From Duganella fentianensis (GTDB lineage Bacteria > Pseudomonadota > Gammaproteobacteria > Burkholderiales > Burkholderiaceae_D): a stretch of 64,000 nucleotides of DNA. Below, one piece after another: positions 37,721 to 46,684 of the stretch; position 1 is the first letter of the stretch; every line of letters begins with the position of its first letter. Below the pieces are notes generated by a model that made no database searches, was not told the origin of the DNA, and saw only the letters and a list, made by a program, of their open reading frames with translations. The stretch is taken from the NCBI RefSeq assembly GCF_009857835.1, contig NZ_WWCL01000001.1, positions 930,001 through 994,000 on the forward strand, given 5' to 3'. A program made the position numbers and the translations under genes.

Positions 37721-38101
37721 TCAGGCGGTTTGCTGGATCAGCAGACCGGTGCTGGCTTTCGACTCCAGCGATTTGGCAATTTCCAGTGCTTCAGGCGAAG
37801 GAATCTGGCGCAGCACTTCACCGGTGCCGGAATCGACCACTTTGACCACCGTGCGTTTGGTGTCATTGTCGACGGAGAATTCCAGACCCTGCGATTTGGC
37901 TTGCGACGATTTATTCAGCTGCGACACGGCATTTTTCACCTGATCCAGCGTCGGCACATTGGCCGAAGCGGTCACTGCGGCGGCCGTTTCCACGGCAGTG
38001 GCAGGTGCCCGGGCTGCGCCTTGCGGTGCGGCCGTATCGCTGGCGGCAGGACGGTCGACCGTGCGGGCCGTCGTGCTGGTGCCAATAGTATCGATAGTCA
38101 T
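37721..38101 (-). CDS. flaG: FlaG family protein
   Basis: This 126-residue protein has a Ser/Thr/Ala-rich start and the FlaG domain (about 55-125): NKSSQAKSQGLEFSVDNDTK, then RTVVKVVDSGTGEVLRQIPS and PEALEIAKSLE. FlaG affects filament length in several bacteria. It lies between fliC and fliD, a standard position. A terminator stands between fliC and flaG, so it is expressed by read-through or from a promoter I did not find. Confidence 0.93.
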   Translation of the reverse strand: MTIDTIGTSTTARTVDRPAASDTAAPQGAARAPATAVETAAAVTASANVPTLDQVKNAVSQLNKSSQAKSQGLEFSVDNDTKRTVVKVVDSGTGEVLRQIPSPEALEIAKSLESKASTGLLIQQTA

Positions 38102-38116
38102 GATGCTTCCTTTGTG

Positions 38117-38147
38117 AAAAATCCCCGACTGATGACATCAGCCGGGG
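38117..38147 (-). terminator. Intrinsic terminator after fliC
   Basis: On the - strand a near-perfect 12-bp stem (ccccggctgatg / catcagtcgggg, one G-T pair) is followed by ATTTTT. It lies 45 bases past the fliC stop and 16 before the flaG start. Confidence 0.88.
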
Positions 38148-38191
38148 AACCTAGTCAGAGTGACAATGTTACGTCAGCTCGTCCCCGGATT

Positions 38192-39736
38192 TTAGCCACG
38201 CAGCAGCGACAGTACACCGTTAGGCAGCGAGTTCGCCTGGGCCAGGATCGCGGTACCAGCTTGTTGCAGGATCTGACCGCGGGTGAGGCTGGCAGTTTCT
38301 GCAGCGAAGTCGGTATCTTGAATCCGGCTACGCGATGCCGACAGATTCTCGGTCGCGATGTTCAGGTTCGAGATGGTCGAAGCAAAGCGGTTCTGAATCG
38401 CACCCAGTGCAGCGCGGTTCGAGTTAATCTGGTTCAGTGCAGCGTCCAGAGTTTTCAGTGCTTTGTTCGAGCCGTCCACGGTGCTGACGTCGATTTTGGC
38501 GACCGATTGCAGATCCGAACCGGTGGAAGCTGCAACGATGTCGGTGGTGGTCGAGCTGATGGTGAAGCCGCTTTCCGACGAGAAGTCCAGGTGGCCACCA
38601 ACCGTGCTCGAGCTGCCCGCGCCGTTGATGGTCTGTGGCGTACCTTCCACAGCGGCTACCGAACCGTTGGCTGGCTGGTCAGGACCACGCAGTGCAGCAG
38701 CGGCGAGCGAGTCGTCCGAAGCAGCATTGGTGTTGGTGATCTGGATGTCAGCGCCCGACGAGTTGGTCAGTTTGATCTCTTTGTTGTGGGTGGTGCCGTT
38801 GGTCTGGATCGTTGCGCTGATGCCGGTGGTGCCGACTTGCGCATTGATGGCCTGGGCTACTGCCGACAGATCGCCGCCTTTGATTTTGGCCGAGATGGTC
38901 ACTGCGGTCGAGTTAGCATCTGCTTCGATCGAGTTGTCGCCACGCAGGGTGAATTGCAGCGAACCATCAGCGAAACCGGTCGCGGCTGGGCCGGACAGGG
39001 TAGCGGTGGTCGAAGCCGTTGCGGTGACACCGGAAGTGCCGCTCAGTGCATTGACGGCAGCCGCGATTTTTTTCGAGCTGTCGCCCACTTTCACGTCCAC
39101 GCTGGTGCTCTGACCGGTACCGGAAGTCACGGTCAGGGTCTGGGCCTGAACACCGTTAGCGGTGGTGGCAGTGGCAGCATTGGCGCTACCGGCGGTGTTA
39201 CCGTACAGAGCAGCCAGAGCATTGTTACCAATGTCGGTTGCTTTGGCCGATTGCACGCCCACGTTAATGGTTTGGTTGGCGTTAGCACCGACCTGGAATT
39301 GCGAGGAGGTCAGCGAGCCGTCCAGTACGTTCTGGCCGTTGAACTGGGTGGTGTTGGCTACACGGTTCAGTTCGTTCGACAGGGCAGCAACCTCACCCTG
39401 GATCGATTTACGGTCGGAATCGGAGTTGGTGCCGTTGGCCGATTGAACAGCCAGTTCGCGAATACGTTGCAGCAGATCGCCGGCGGTGCTCAAGCCACCC
39501 TCGGCCGTTTGCGCCAGCGAGATACCGTCGTTGGCGTTGCGTGCAGCCGTCGTATTACCGCGAATTTGCGAAGTGAAACGCTCGGAAATGGCCAGACCTG
39601 CAGCGTCGTCTTTGGCGCTGTTAATACGCAGACCCGAGGACAGGCGTTGCAGCGAGGTCGACAGGGATGCTTGCGAGGTGGTCAGGTTACGTTGCGAGTT
39701 CAGCGATGCAATGTTGGTATTGATGACTTGTGCCAT
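38192..39736 (-). CDS. fliC: FliC, flagellin
   Basis: This 514-residue flagellin begins [20 protein letters not shown]. It has the D0/D1 helices ([20 protein letters not shown]) and the innate-immunity site region [19 protein letters not shown]. The C-terminus is [20 protein letters not shown], then [20 protein letters not shown]. The variable middle (about 175-420) is Thr/Ser/Ala-rich. It is the main filament subunit, exported by the flagellar system with FliS as chaperone. A GGAGAAAC ribosome site lies upstream and a terminator downstream, so it forms a mainly monocistronic unit. Confidence 0.98.
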   Translation of the reverse strand: MAQVINTNIASLNSQRNLTTSQASLSTSLQRLSSGLRINSAKDDAAGLAISERFTSQIRGNTTAARNANDGISLAQTAEGGLSTAGDLLQRIRELAVQSANGTNSDSDRKSIQGEVAALSNELNRVANTTQFNGQNVLDGSLTSSQFQVGANANQTINVGVQSAKATDIGNNALAALYGNTAGSANAATATTANGVQAQTLTVTSGTGQSTSVDVKVGDSSKKIAAAVNALSGTSGVTATASTTATLSGPAATGFADGSLQFTLRGDNSIEADANSTAVTISAKIKGGDLSAVAQAINAQVGTTGISATIQTNGTTHNKEIKLTNSSGADIQITNTNAASDDSLAAAALRGPDQPANGSVAAVEGTPQTINGAGSSSTVGGHLDFSSESGFTISSTTTDIVAASTGSDLQSVAKIDVSTVDGSNKALKTLDAALNQINSNRAALGAIQNRFASTISNLNIATENLSASRSRIQDTDFAAETASLTRGQILQQAGTAILAQANSLPNGVLSLLRG

Positions 39737-39856
39737 GATGTTTCTCCAGACTTAATACTTCGATTGGGCTATTTGCTCATTCCCATTGGTCTGCCTCGTT
39801 ATTCTGAGACAATCAAACCGCTGTTGTGATGACTAACGGTTGCCGTGTGGGAAAAA

Positions 39857-39956
39857 TTTAGGGTAAAAAAGCCGCAAAATTTTGTATTAAACGCCTCAAG
39901 TTCCTAGCTGATGGGCGTCTAAACGACGCCAAAACGGGAAACTTTAGGGTGAAAAA
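39857..39956. repeat. Two TTTAGGGT(A/G)AAAAA elements upstream of fliC
   Basis: The 14-mer TTTAGGGT[A/G]AAAAA[A] is present at 39857-39870 and 39943-39956, 86 bases apart, in the AT-rich fliC upstream region. Each copy overlaps a TAAA(G/A)TTT-like -35 on the - strand. Confidence 0.7.
39920..39946 (-). promoter_or_regulatory. Candidate sigma-28 promoter for fliC
   Basis: On the - strand, TAAAGTTT, 11 bases, GTCGTTTA is seen. The -35 matches the FliA consensus exactly and the -10 matches at 5 of 8 bases. It would give a leader of roughly 180 bases before fliC, longer than usual. The 300-bp region between the GGDEF gene and fliC otherwise holds only AT-rich sequence and a terminator. Confidence 0.5.
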
Positions 39957-39983
39957 ATTTATTTTTCGCCCATGTTTTTAGGC

Positions 39984-40009
39984 AAAAAAAAGCCCGGCAT
40001 AAGCCGGGC
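39984..40009 (-). terminator. Intrinsic terminator after the GGDEF gene
   Basis: On the - strand gcccggc, a four-base loop and gccgggc are followed by eight T. It lies 28 bases past the stop of the diguanylate cyclase gene and separates it from the fliC promoter region. Confidence 0.9.
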
Positions 40010-40036
40010 CCCCTAAGAAAACGCTGATTTAATTAT

Positions 40037-41620
40037 TTATTCGGCAACGACGACGCGGTTTTTCCCCGTCTGTTTGGCCGTGTACATGGCTTTGTCGGCC
40101 CGCTTGACCAGTTCCGTCTGGTCTTCATTGGGGCGGCGCAGGGCGACCCCGGCCGAGAAGGTGATCAGCACTTTCTCGTTATCGTGCAGGAAGAAGTGCT
40201 TGGTCAGCTCGCGCTGCAGCCGGGTCATGGTGCTGGTCGCCGCTTCCACCGTGGTTTCCGGCATCAGGATGAGGAATTCCTCGCCACCGAAGCGGGCAAT
40301 CACATCCATCGAGCGCAGCGTATCCTTGACGATCTTCACCAGATGCTTGAGCGCGCCATCGCCGGCGATGTGGCCATAGGTGTCGTTGAGCTTCTTGAAG
40401 TCGTCCAGATCGAGGATGGCGATGCACAGCGGCGTGCCGCGGCGGTCCGAGCGCGCCGTTTCACGTTCGAACACATCGTCGAGACCACGGCGGTTCAGGC
40501 TGCCCGTGAGCTGGTCTTCACGCACCAGCTCGCTTAAATGCTGCAATTTGGCTTCCAGCTGGTGGATGCGCTGTTCCGCGTCCTGCACTTCCTGCCGTGC
40601 CAGCACCATCTTGTCGCGTGCCTTCAGGGCTTCGCTCTGCACCAGCCGGGTTTCGCGCAGCACTTCGTCGAGGATGGTGTTGAGCTCGGCGATGTTGTCG
40701 GCCTTGCTGATCTTTTCCGAATAGCCGCCGATTTTCTCGTGGAAATCGCCGGTGGACGCCGCCACCTGGCCGAGCCGGTCGATAAAGGTCATCATCATAT
40801 TCTTGACGGTGAGCTTGACGTCCGACAGGCTGTGCTTGAGCTGGCCCTGTTTATAGATGACTTCTTTCAGGCTGCGTGTCGCTTCTTCCAGCGCGCGCAC
40901 ATCGAGCGGGCCGGCGATCAGATTCTGCACGGCTTCGATCTGGCCGCGCAGCCAGCTATCGTCGTCCAGCAGCTCGCCGACGTTTTCCAGCAGCAGGCGG
41001 AACAGGCGCAGCAGCAGTTCCTGCTGTTCCGCGCTATCGCCGCCGCGCAGTTCGATCTGGTAGCACAGCTGTTTCAGCCGCACGGCAATATCGGCCAGCG
41101 CCTCTTCGCTGTGGGCCAGCTTGGTAGCCGCCCCCAGCGATTCCGCTTCCGCCACCAGCACGGGGGCGCCGCTGAGCAGCGAGGCCACAGCATAAGTCAG
41201 CGTGCGGCTGAGCAGATCACGCAGCGTACGGCTCTGGTCGTCGTCCGGCCCCAGACCGGCCACTTCGATGCCGCCCCGTTTGGGCTGCAAGTGTTTTTCT
41301 GCCAGCTGGCTCAGGGCGCGGCCATAGCCATCCCAGTCGCGCGTTTTGAGCGCACGCTGGCAGCGCCGGCCGAAATCGGCCAGTTCGCCATGCGGCTGTT
41401 CACCGAGACGGTTGGCAAACTGGCTGAGCACGGATTCCGGGCCGGGGTCTACCGCGCCCAGCGGGGTGGCAGGGGCGACGGCCTGAGTGCCGGCAATTTC
41501 ATGGTAGATGTCGCGGTAGGCTTCCGGCGTGGGCGCCACGCGCCGCAGGGCCAGTCGGCGGAAAGCTTCACGCGCGATCTCGGCTGGATTCTGCTCGGGA
41601 GTATTCGGTTTGCTGGACAT
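40037..41620 (-). CDS. GGDEF diguanylate cyclase
   Basis: This 527-residue cytoplasmic protein has a helical N-terminal region (about 1-280), a coiled coil (about 300-360, QEVQDAEQRIHQLEAKLQHL) and a C-terminal GGDEF domain. The active-site motif is GGEEF at about 445-449. An RSMD inhibitory site lies five residues before it. The ILDLDDFKKLNDTYGHIAGD block is intact. It should make c-di-GMP from two GTP with product inhibition. There is no membrane helix. Position beside fliC, with a PilZ receptor in the same late flagellar cluster, suggests control of motility. Confidence 0.94.
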   Translation of the reverse strand: MSSKPNTPEQNPAEIAREAFRRLALRRVAPTPEAYRDIYHEIAGTQAVAPATPLGAVDPGPESVLSQFANRLGEQPHGELADFGRRCQRALKTRDWDGYGRALSQLAEKHLQPKRGGIEVAGLGPDDDQSRTLRDLLSRTLTYAVASLLSGAPVLVAEAESLGAATKLAHSEEALADIAVRLKQLCYQIELRGGDSAEQQELLLRLFRLLLENVGELLDDDSWLRGQIEAVQNLIAGPLDVRALEEATRSLKEVIYKQGQLKHSLSDVKLTVKNMMMTFIDRLGQVAASTGDFHEKIGGYSEKISKADNIAELNTILDEVLRETRLVQSEALKARDKMVLARQEVQDAEQRIHQLEAKLQHLSELVREDQLTGSLNRRGLDDVFERETARSDRRGTPLCIAILDLDDFKKLNDTYGHIAGDGALKHLVKIVKDTLRSMDVIARFGGEEFLILMPETTVEAATSTMTRLQRELTKHFFLHDNEKVLITFSAGVALRRPNEDQTELVKRADKAMYTAKQTGKNRVVVAE

Positions 41621-41785
41621 GTGAAGCGCGACCTCTTAAAGATAGACTCGTTCTTAGCATCTTAAGTGTGCGCTGAGCTCGCCATTCCCGCGAGTAGAGG
41701 GCAGAAAACCTGTTTCATTTTGGCATTAATAAACGGCAAGTATAAACGGCAAGTCCTCCGCGCACTGGCTCGCCGCTACATGGTC

Positions 41786-42433
41786 TTATTCTACCAAGTG
41801 GTTGCGGATCGCGTAGTGCGTCAGTTCCGCGCTGTTTTTGAGCTGCATCTTGACCAGCAGACGGGCGCGGTATTCGCTCACCGTCTTGACCGAGAGCGAC
41901 AGTTCGCGCGCGATATGGCTGACGGTTTTGCCGGAGGCTATCATGGTCAGGGTCTGGTACTCGCGGTCGGACAGGCTTTCATGGGGTGGCGCCAGATGGT
42001 CTGCCCCCACGTGGTTGGCCAGCTGCTGGGCCAGCGTGGCGCTGACATATTTGAGGCCGCCCGCCACCTGACGGATGGCCTCGAGCAGCTCGGCTGGCGC
42101 ACACTGCTTGCCCAGATAGCCGGCCGCACCGGCCTTGAGGGCACGCAGCGCATACTGCTCTTCGCGCTGCTGGGAGAAAATCAGCACAGCCAGTTCGGGG
42201 TGGTCTTTGCGTATCTGTTTGAGTACTTCGATGCCGCTACGGTCGGGCAGGGCGATTTCCAGCAGCAGCACCTGGCAGCGCGCCTTGCGCAGCAGACGGA
42301 TGGCATCGAGGCCGTTATCGGCTTCGCCACCGAATTGCAGGTCCAGGGTGCCGGCCAGCACATGTTTCACGCCTTCGCGCACGATGGCGTGTTCGTCGGC
42401 GATAAAGATTTTGATGCGGTTCTTTTCAGACAT
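41786..42433 (-). CDS. NarL/LuxR-type response regulator with Glu at the phosphoacceptor site
   Basis: This 215-residue protein has a receiver domain (about 5-125) and a C-terminal LuxR helix-turn-helix (about 150-212, LSDREYQTLTMIASGKTVSH and LSVKTVSEYRARLLVKMQLK). The position that should be the phosphorylated Asp is Glu59 (VLLLEIALPD). The acidic pair is D13-E14 instead of D-D, while the switch Lys is kept (AAGYLGKQ). The codon is GAA at 42257-42259. It may act without phosphorylation or be constitutively on. No histidine kinase is adjacent. Its DNA targets are unknown. Confidence 0.92.
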   Translation of the reverse strand: MSEKNRIKIFIADEHAIVREGVKHVLAGTLDLQFGGEADNGLDAIRLLRKARCQVLLLEIALPDRSGIEVLKQIRKDHPELAVLIFSQQREEQYALRALKAGAAGYLGKQCAPAELLEAIRQVAGGLKYVSATLAQQLANHVGADHLAPPHESLSDREYQTLTMIASGKTVSHIARELSLSVKTVSEYRARLLVKMQLKNSAELTHYAIRNHLVE

Positions 42434-42583
42434 GAGGCTAGGTCTTCCCGAGTTGCTACGCCAGAGTTACGGCGCCTGTCGCCTGCATGATACGTGAAAC
42501 CATGTTCACTGCGGGGAAAATCGGGCTGGTCCGCAACAGTGCGCGCTCTGCACGGATAGTCTGTAAATGGCTACAATAAGCTT

Positions 42584-43150
42584 ATGAATAAAGCCTTTGT
42601 GAAAGAATCCGATGGCGATGACGATGACGAAGCCGCCGCGCTGGCGCTGGCCATCCCGCCCGGTTCAAAAAATTACATTACGCCTGCGGGCTATCAGCGC
42701 ATCAAGGACGAGCTGCTGCAACTGATCGATGTGGAGCGGCCGGAAGTGGTGCGCATCGTCCACTGGGCCGCCTCGAATGGCGACCGCTCGGAAAACGGCG
42801 ACTACATCTACGGCAAACGGCGTTTGCGCGAGATCGACCGGCGCATCCGCTTCTTGACCAAGCGCATGGATCTGGCGGCCGTGGTCGACCCCAGCGTGCA
42901 CCATGGTTCGGACCAGATCTATTTCGGCGCGACCGTCACCTATTGCGACCAGCACGGGCAGGAACGCACCATTACCATCGTCGGCATCGATGAACTTGAT
43001 CCGCTCAACGGCAAGATCAGCTGGGTGGCGCCGGTAGCGCGGGCGCTGACCAAGGCGCGTGAAGGTGATGTGATCACCTTCCATGCGCCGCATGGGGTGG
43101 ATGAGCTGGAAGTGCTGGCAGTCAGTTATCCGGCGCCGGCCGCCGATTAG
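42584..43150 (+). CDS. greB: GreB, transcript cleavage factor
   Basis: This 188-residue protein has an N-terminal coiled coil with the tip residues GDRSENGDYIYGKRRLREID (catalytic Asp and Glu). The C-terminal FKBP-like domain has IYFGATVTYCDQHGQERTIT and GDVITFHAPHGVDELEVLAV. It rescues backtracked RNA polymerase. It carries a 25-residue acidic N-terminal lead before the GYQRI start of the family. It is convergent with spoT. Confidence 0.96.
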   Translation: MNKAFVKESDGDDDDEAAALALAIPPGSKNYITPAGYQRIKDELLQLIDVERPEVVRIVHWAASNGDRSENGDYIYGKRRLREIDRRIRFLTKRMDLAAVVDPSVHHGSDQIYFGATVTYCDQHGQERTITIVGIDELDPLNGKISWVAPVARALTKAREGDVITFHAPHGVDELEVLAVSYPAPAAD

Positions 43151-43228
43151 GCTGGCCGGCTAGCGCAGCGGATGAGCGCCACGAGCGCAGCCAAGGCGCG
43201 CTGGCCGCGCCACCTGCCTTAGTTGGTC

Positions 43229-45601
43229 TTAGCTGCGTTCGCGCAGCACGCGGTTGACGCCGGCCACGCGGCGCACATTGCGCAGCAGGGCGGCCAGATG
43301 CACGCGGTCCTTCACCTGTATGGTGAAGCGCAGCTGGTGCAGCACGTGTTCCTTGTCCTCGTCCATGCCCACATAGGTGATGTTGGCATCGGATTCGCCG
43401 ATCTCGGCCGCCACGCGGGCCAGTATGCCCTTCTCGTTATTGATCAGCAGCTTGATGCGGCTGTCGAAGCGGCGGTTTAGTTCCGTGCCCCACTTGACGG
43501 CGATCCAGCGTTCCGGCTCCTTGGCCTTCTGGCGCTTGGCCAGCACGCAATCGAAGGTGTGCACCAGCAGGCCCTGATCACGGCGCAGCTGGCCGATGAT
43601 GGAGTCGCCCGGTATCGGCATGCAGCACTGCGCCAGCTGGACCGACACACCTTCGCTGCCGCAGATGGTGACAGGATCGAGTTCGGCCGCGTTGTTATGG
43701 TCGACCGGACCGCTGGCCGATTCGCCGCCGCGCAGGCCGAGGATGTGGCGCGCCACCAGTGCCGCCATGCGTTTGCCGATGCCGATATCGGCATACAGCT
43801 GGTCCAGCGATTTGGCGCTCGATTCGTTCAGCAGGCGTTCTACCAGCCCGTCTTCGAGTTCCTGATTCAGGCCCAGCGAGGACAGCGCATGCTCGAGCAG
43901 CTGGCGCCCCAGCGTGATCGATTCCGGCAGATTGATGGTGCGCAGATGGTGGCGGATGGCCGAACGGGCTTTGCCCGTGCGCACGAACGACAGCCAGCTA
44001 GGGCTTGGGCGCGAATTCGGATCGGTGACGATTTCGACGATGTCGCCGTTGCGCAGTTCGGTGCGCAGCGAAGCCGCTTCGTTGTTGATGGTGACGGACA
44101 CCGTATGGTCGCCGATGCCGGTGTGGATGGAGTAGGCGAAGTCGATGGCGGTAGCGCCGCGCGGCAGCGCAATGATCTTCGACTTGGGCGTAAACACATA
44201 CACGGAATCGGGGAACAGGTCGACCTTGACGTGTTCGAGGAACTCGGCCGAATCGCCGGTCTGCTGCTGGATATCGAGCAGCGACTGCAGCCAGGCGTGG
44301 GTGCGCTGCTGCAGGTCGGACAGATTGGCGTCGCCATTCTTGTACAGCCAGTGCGCCGCCACGCCCGATTCGGCCGTGCGGTGCATTTCCTGGGTACGGA
44401 TCTGGAACTCCACGGGCGTGCCGTAAGGGCCGATCAGCGTGGTATGCAGCGACTGGTAGCCATTCAGCTTGCGGATCGCGATGTAGTCCTTGAACTTGCC
44501 CGGCATGGGCTTGTACAGCGAGTGCAGCGTGCCCAGTGCCACATAGCAGTTGGGGAAGCTGTCGACCACCACGCGGAAGCCGTACACGTCCAGCACCTGC
44601 GAGAACGACAGGTGCTTGCTGCGCATCTTCTTGTAGATGCCGTACAGGGTTTTTTCGCGGCCGTACACTTCGGCCGGAATATTCGCCAGCGCCAGCGTGT
44701 TGGTGACGGAATCGAGAATTTTCTTGACCACCTCGCGGCGGTTGCCGCGCGCTGCCTTGACGGCTTTCGCCAGCGTGCGGTAGCGCATCGGGTGCAGGTG
44801 CGAGAACGACAGGTCCTGCAGCTCGCGGTAGATATTGTTCAGGCCAAGGCGGTGCGCAATCGGCACATACACGTCCATGGTTTCGGACGAGATGCGCGCC
44901 TTCTTGGCCGGCGCCATCACTTCCATGGTGCGCATATTGTGCAGCCGGTCGGCCAGCTTGATCAGAATGACGCGCACATCCGAGGCCATGGCCAGCAGCA
45001 TCTTGCGGAAGTTCTCCGCCTGCGCTTCGATCTGGCTCTGGAATTCGATCTTCTCCAGCTTGGACAGGCCATCCACCAGATTCGCCACCGGTGCGCCGAA
45101 GCGTTCGATCAGCTCTTCCTTCTTGACGTCCTGATCTTCCATCACATCGTGCAGCAGGGCCGCCATGATGGCCTGCGCATCGAGCTTCCAGTCGGTGCAG
45201 ATTTCTGCCACCGCGATGGGGTGGGAGATATACGGCTCGCCCGATTTGCGCAGCTGGCCCAGATGCATCTCGTCCGAGAAGCGGTAGGCTTCCTTGACCT
45301 TTTTCAGGTCGGCCGGCGACATGTATTCGGCCAGGCGTTCAGTCAGATGGGAAATCGACGCGACGCCCGCAGTCACGGTGGGCGCAGCCAGAGGCGACGT
45401 AGCAATCACAGGGGCAGCAGCAGAGGTAGAGGGTGCAGCGGAGGAAGTACTGGATGCAGCCGATGCTGCAAGAGCGGGAGTGTCACTGCCGTTGCCATTG
45501 TTCGGGCTAGCCGTTGCCGCGACCGGCGCGCTGGCCGGTTCGTCGGGTGGCGTGCTCTGGCCAGAGCTGGCCAGAGACTGCGCGGCAGTGAGCTGATTCA
45601 T
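43229..45601 (-). CDS. spoT: SpoT/RelA bifunctional (p)ppGpp synthetase/hydrolase
   Basis: This 790-residue protein has an intact HD hydrolase domain (EPYISHPIAVAEIC, then LLHDVMED), a synthetase domain (VYGREKTLYGIYKKMRSKHL, GYQSLHTTLIGPYGTPVEFQ), a TGS domain near 460-530 (VFTPKSKIIALPRGATAIDF) and a C-terminal ACT domain. HDxxED integrity means it can hydrolyse (p)ppGpp. Position after rpoZ and gmk is that of spoT in many proteobacteria. The first 80 residues are an Ala/Ser/Pro low-complexity extension and the ATG lacks a ribosome site. Confidence 0.95.
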   Translation of the reverse strand: MNQLTAAQSLASSGQSTPPDEPASAPVAATASPNNGNGSDTPALAASAASSTSSAAPSTSAAAPVIATSPLAAPTVTAGVASISHLTERLAEYMSPADLKKVKEAYRFSDEMHLGQLRKSGEPYISHPIAVAEICTDWKLDAQAIMAALLHDVMEDQDVKKEELIERFGAPVANLVDGLSKLEKIEFQSQIEAQAENFRKMLLAMASDVRVILIKLADRLHNMRTMEVMAPAKKARISSETMDVYVPIAHRLGLNNIYRELQDLSFSHLHPMRYRTLAKAVKAARGNRREVVKKILDSVTNTLALANIPAEVYGREKTLYGIYKKMRSKHLSFSQVLDVYGFRVVVDSFPNCYVALGTLHSLYKPMPGKFKDYIAIRKLNGYQSLHTTLIGPYGTPVEFQIRTQEMHRTAESGVAAHWLYKNGDANLSDLQQRTHAWLQSLLDIQQQTGDSAEFLEHVKVDLFPDSVYVFTPKSKIIALPRGATAIDFAYSIHTGIGDHTVSVTINNEAASLRTELRNGDIVEIVTDPNSRPSPSWLSFVRTGKARSAIRHHLRTINLPESITLGRQLLEHALSSLGLNQELEDGLVERLLNESSAKSLDQLYADIGIGKRMAALVARHILGLRGGESASGPVDHNNAAELDPVTICGSEGVSVQLAQCCMPIPGDSIIGQLRRDQGLLVHTFDCVLAKRQKAKEPERWIAVKWGTELNRRFDSRIKLLINNEKGILARVAAEIGESDANITYVGMDEDKEHVLHQLRFTIQVKDRVHLAALLRNVRRVAGVNRVLRERS

Positions 45602-45617
45602 ACAGAAACCAGCTTGA

Positions 45618-45821
45618 TTACATTGGTACCTTTTTCAACATTTCCAGACCGACTTTGCCGGCAGCGATTTCGCGCAGGGCGACCACGGTAGGCTTGTCCT
45701 TGGCTTCTACTTTAGGCGTATGGCCTTGCAGCAGCTGGCGTGCGCGGTAGGTCGCGGCCAGAGTCAGCTGGAAGCGGTTAGGTACGTTTTTCAGACAATC
45801 TTCAATAGTAATACGGGCCAT
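45618..45821 (-). CDS. rpoZ: RpoZ, RNA polymerase omega subunit
   Basis: The 67-residue protein begins [20 protein letters not shown] and continues [13 protein letters not shown], the omega signature. The start at 45821 is chosen because GGAGTT stands at the right distance; a preceding Met codon is too close to it. It assists RNA polymerase assembly and (p)ppGpp sensing. It lies between gmk and spoT on one strand. Confidence 0.97.
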   Translation of the reverse strand: MARITIEDCLKNVPNRFQLTLAATYRARQLLQGHTPKVEAKDKPTVVALREIAAGKVGLEMLKKVPM

Positions 45822-45845
45822 CATAACTCCTAAAATCTTGTGTAT

Positions 45846-46484
45846 TTATTCAGCGTGGATACCCAGTTGGGCAAACAGCGAGGCGTTGCGTGCCGCTTGT
45901 TGCGCAAACCGGCAACGGGCCGCTCTGACTATCGCCGTCAATTCACTGAGTGCGACGGCAAATTCTTCGTTGATAATAGCATACTCGAACTCGGGAGCGT
46001 GGGCGATTTCGCCGCCCGCTGCCAGCAGCCGGCGCGTGATCACGTGCGGTGCATCGGTTGCGCGTTTTTTCAGGCGTTCTTCCAGCGCATCGATCGATGG
46101 CGGCAGGATGAAAATACCAGCCGCCTGCGGGAACTGCTTCTTCACCTGACGCGCGCCCTGCCAGTCGATTTCCAGCAGAATATCGGTGCCGGTTTTCATC
46201 TGCTCTTCGATCATGATGCGCGAAGTGCCGTAGTAATTGCCGTGCACTTCGGCCCACTCCAGAAACTCGCCCGCGTCGGCGCGCTGCTCGAAATCTTCCG
46301 CCGTCGTGAAATAGTATTCCTTGCCATGGGTCTCGCCCGGACGCGGCGGCCGCGTGGTCGTCGAGATCGACAGTTTGATGCTGGGCTCCTGCGCCAGCAG
46401 TGCATTGACCAGCGTGGACTTGCCGGCGCCCGAAGGGGCGACGACCATGAACAGGCTGCCTGCAAATGCGTTGGTTAAGCTCAT
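45846..46484 (-). CDS. gmk: Gmk, guanylate kinase
   Basis: The 212-residue protein begins [20 protein letters not shown] with P-loop APSGAGKST. The GMP-binding part is [20 protein letters not shown] and later [20 protein letters not shown], with [15 protein letters not shown]. It phosphorylates GMP to GDP. The start at 46484 has AGGAAAG upstream; a longer frame to 46565 has none and is rejected. It is first of the gmk-rpoZ-spoT run. Confidence 0.97.
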   Translation of the reverse strand: MSLTNAFAGSLFMVVAPSGAGKSTLVNALLAQEPSIKLSISTTTRPPRPGETHGKEYYFTTAEDFEQRADAGEFLEWAEVHGNYYGTSRIMIEEQMKTGTDILLEIDWQGARQVKKQFPQAAGIFILPPSIDALEERLKKRATDAPHVITRRLLAAGGEIAHAPEFEYAIINEEFAVALSELTAIVRAARCRFAQQAARNASLFAQLGIHAE

Positions 46485-46640
46485 CGTGATCTTTCCTGAG
46501 GTGGGCAGTGAGCGCCCAAAGAAGTATTTTACCAAGAGCCCGGAAGGCGGACCAGATTCCGTCATCGGCGCTGATGCGCGGGCGCAGTTTTTTTTGCTTG
46601 CAGCGGCTGATTTTGCGTGCTAAAGTTATCGTCACAATGA

Positions 46641-46652
46641 TTATCGCGATAA
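46641..46652. promoter_or_regulatory. Palindrome TTATCGCGATAA, candidate OhrR operator
   Basis: A perfect 12-bp palindrome lies 33 bases before the first gene of the ohr block, with an extra half-site TTATC G at 46626. MarR-family repressors bind short A/T-C-G palindromes of this kind and an OhrR gene closes the block. The link to OhrR is inference from position. Confidence 0.5.
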
Positions 46653-46684
46653 GTAAATTTCATAACCAGCCGCAGGAGTTGTTC

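Noticed and set aside
43559-45691. 710-codon open frame on the + strand opposite spoT
   Set aside because: Antisense to a clear SpoT/RelA gene with intact domains on the other strand.
46485-46565. Longer gmk reading frame with 27 extra N-terminal residues
   Set aside because: The added residues do not resemble guanylate kinases, and a good ribosome site stands before the inner ATG at 46484.
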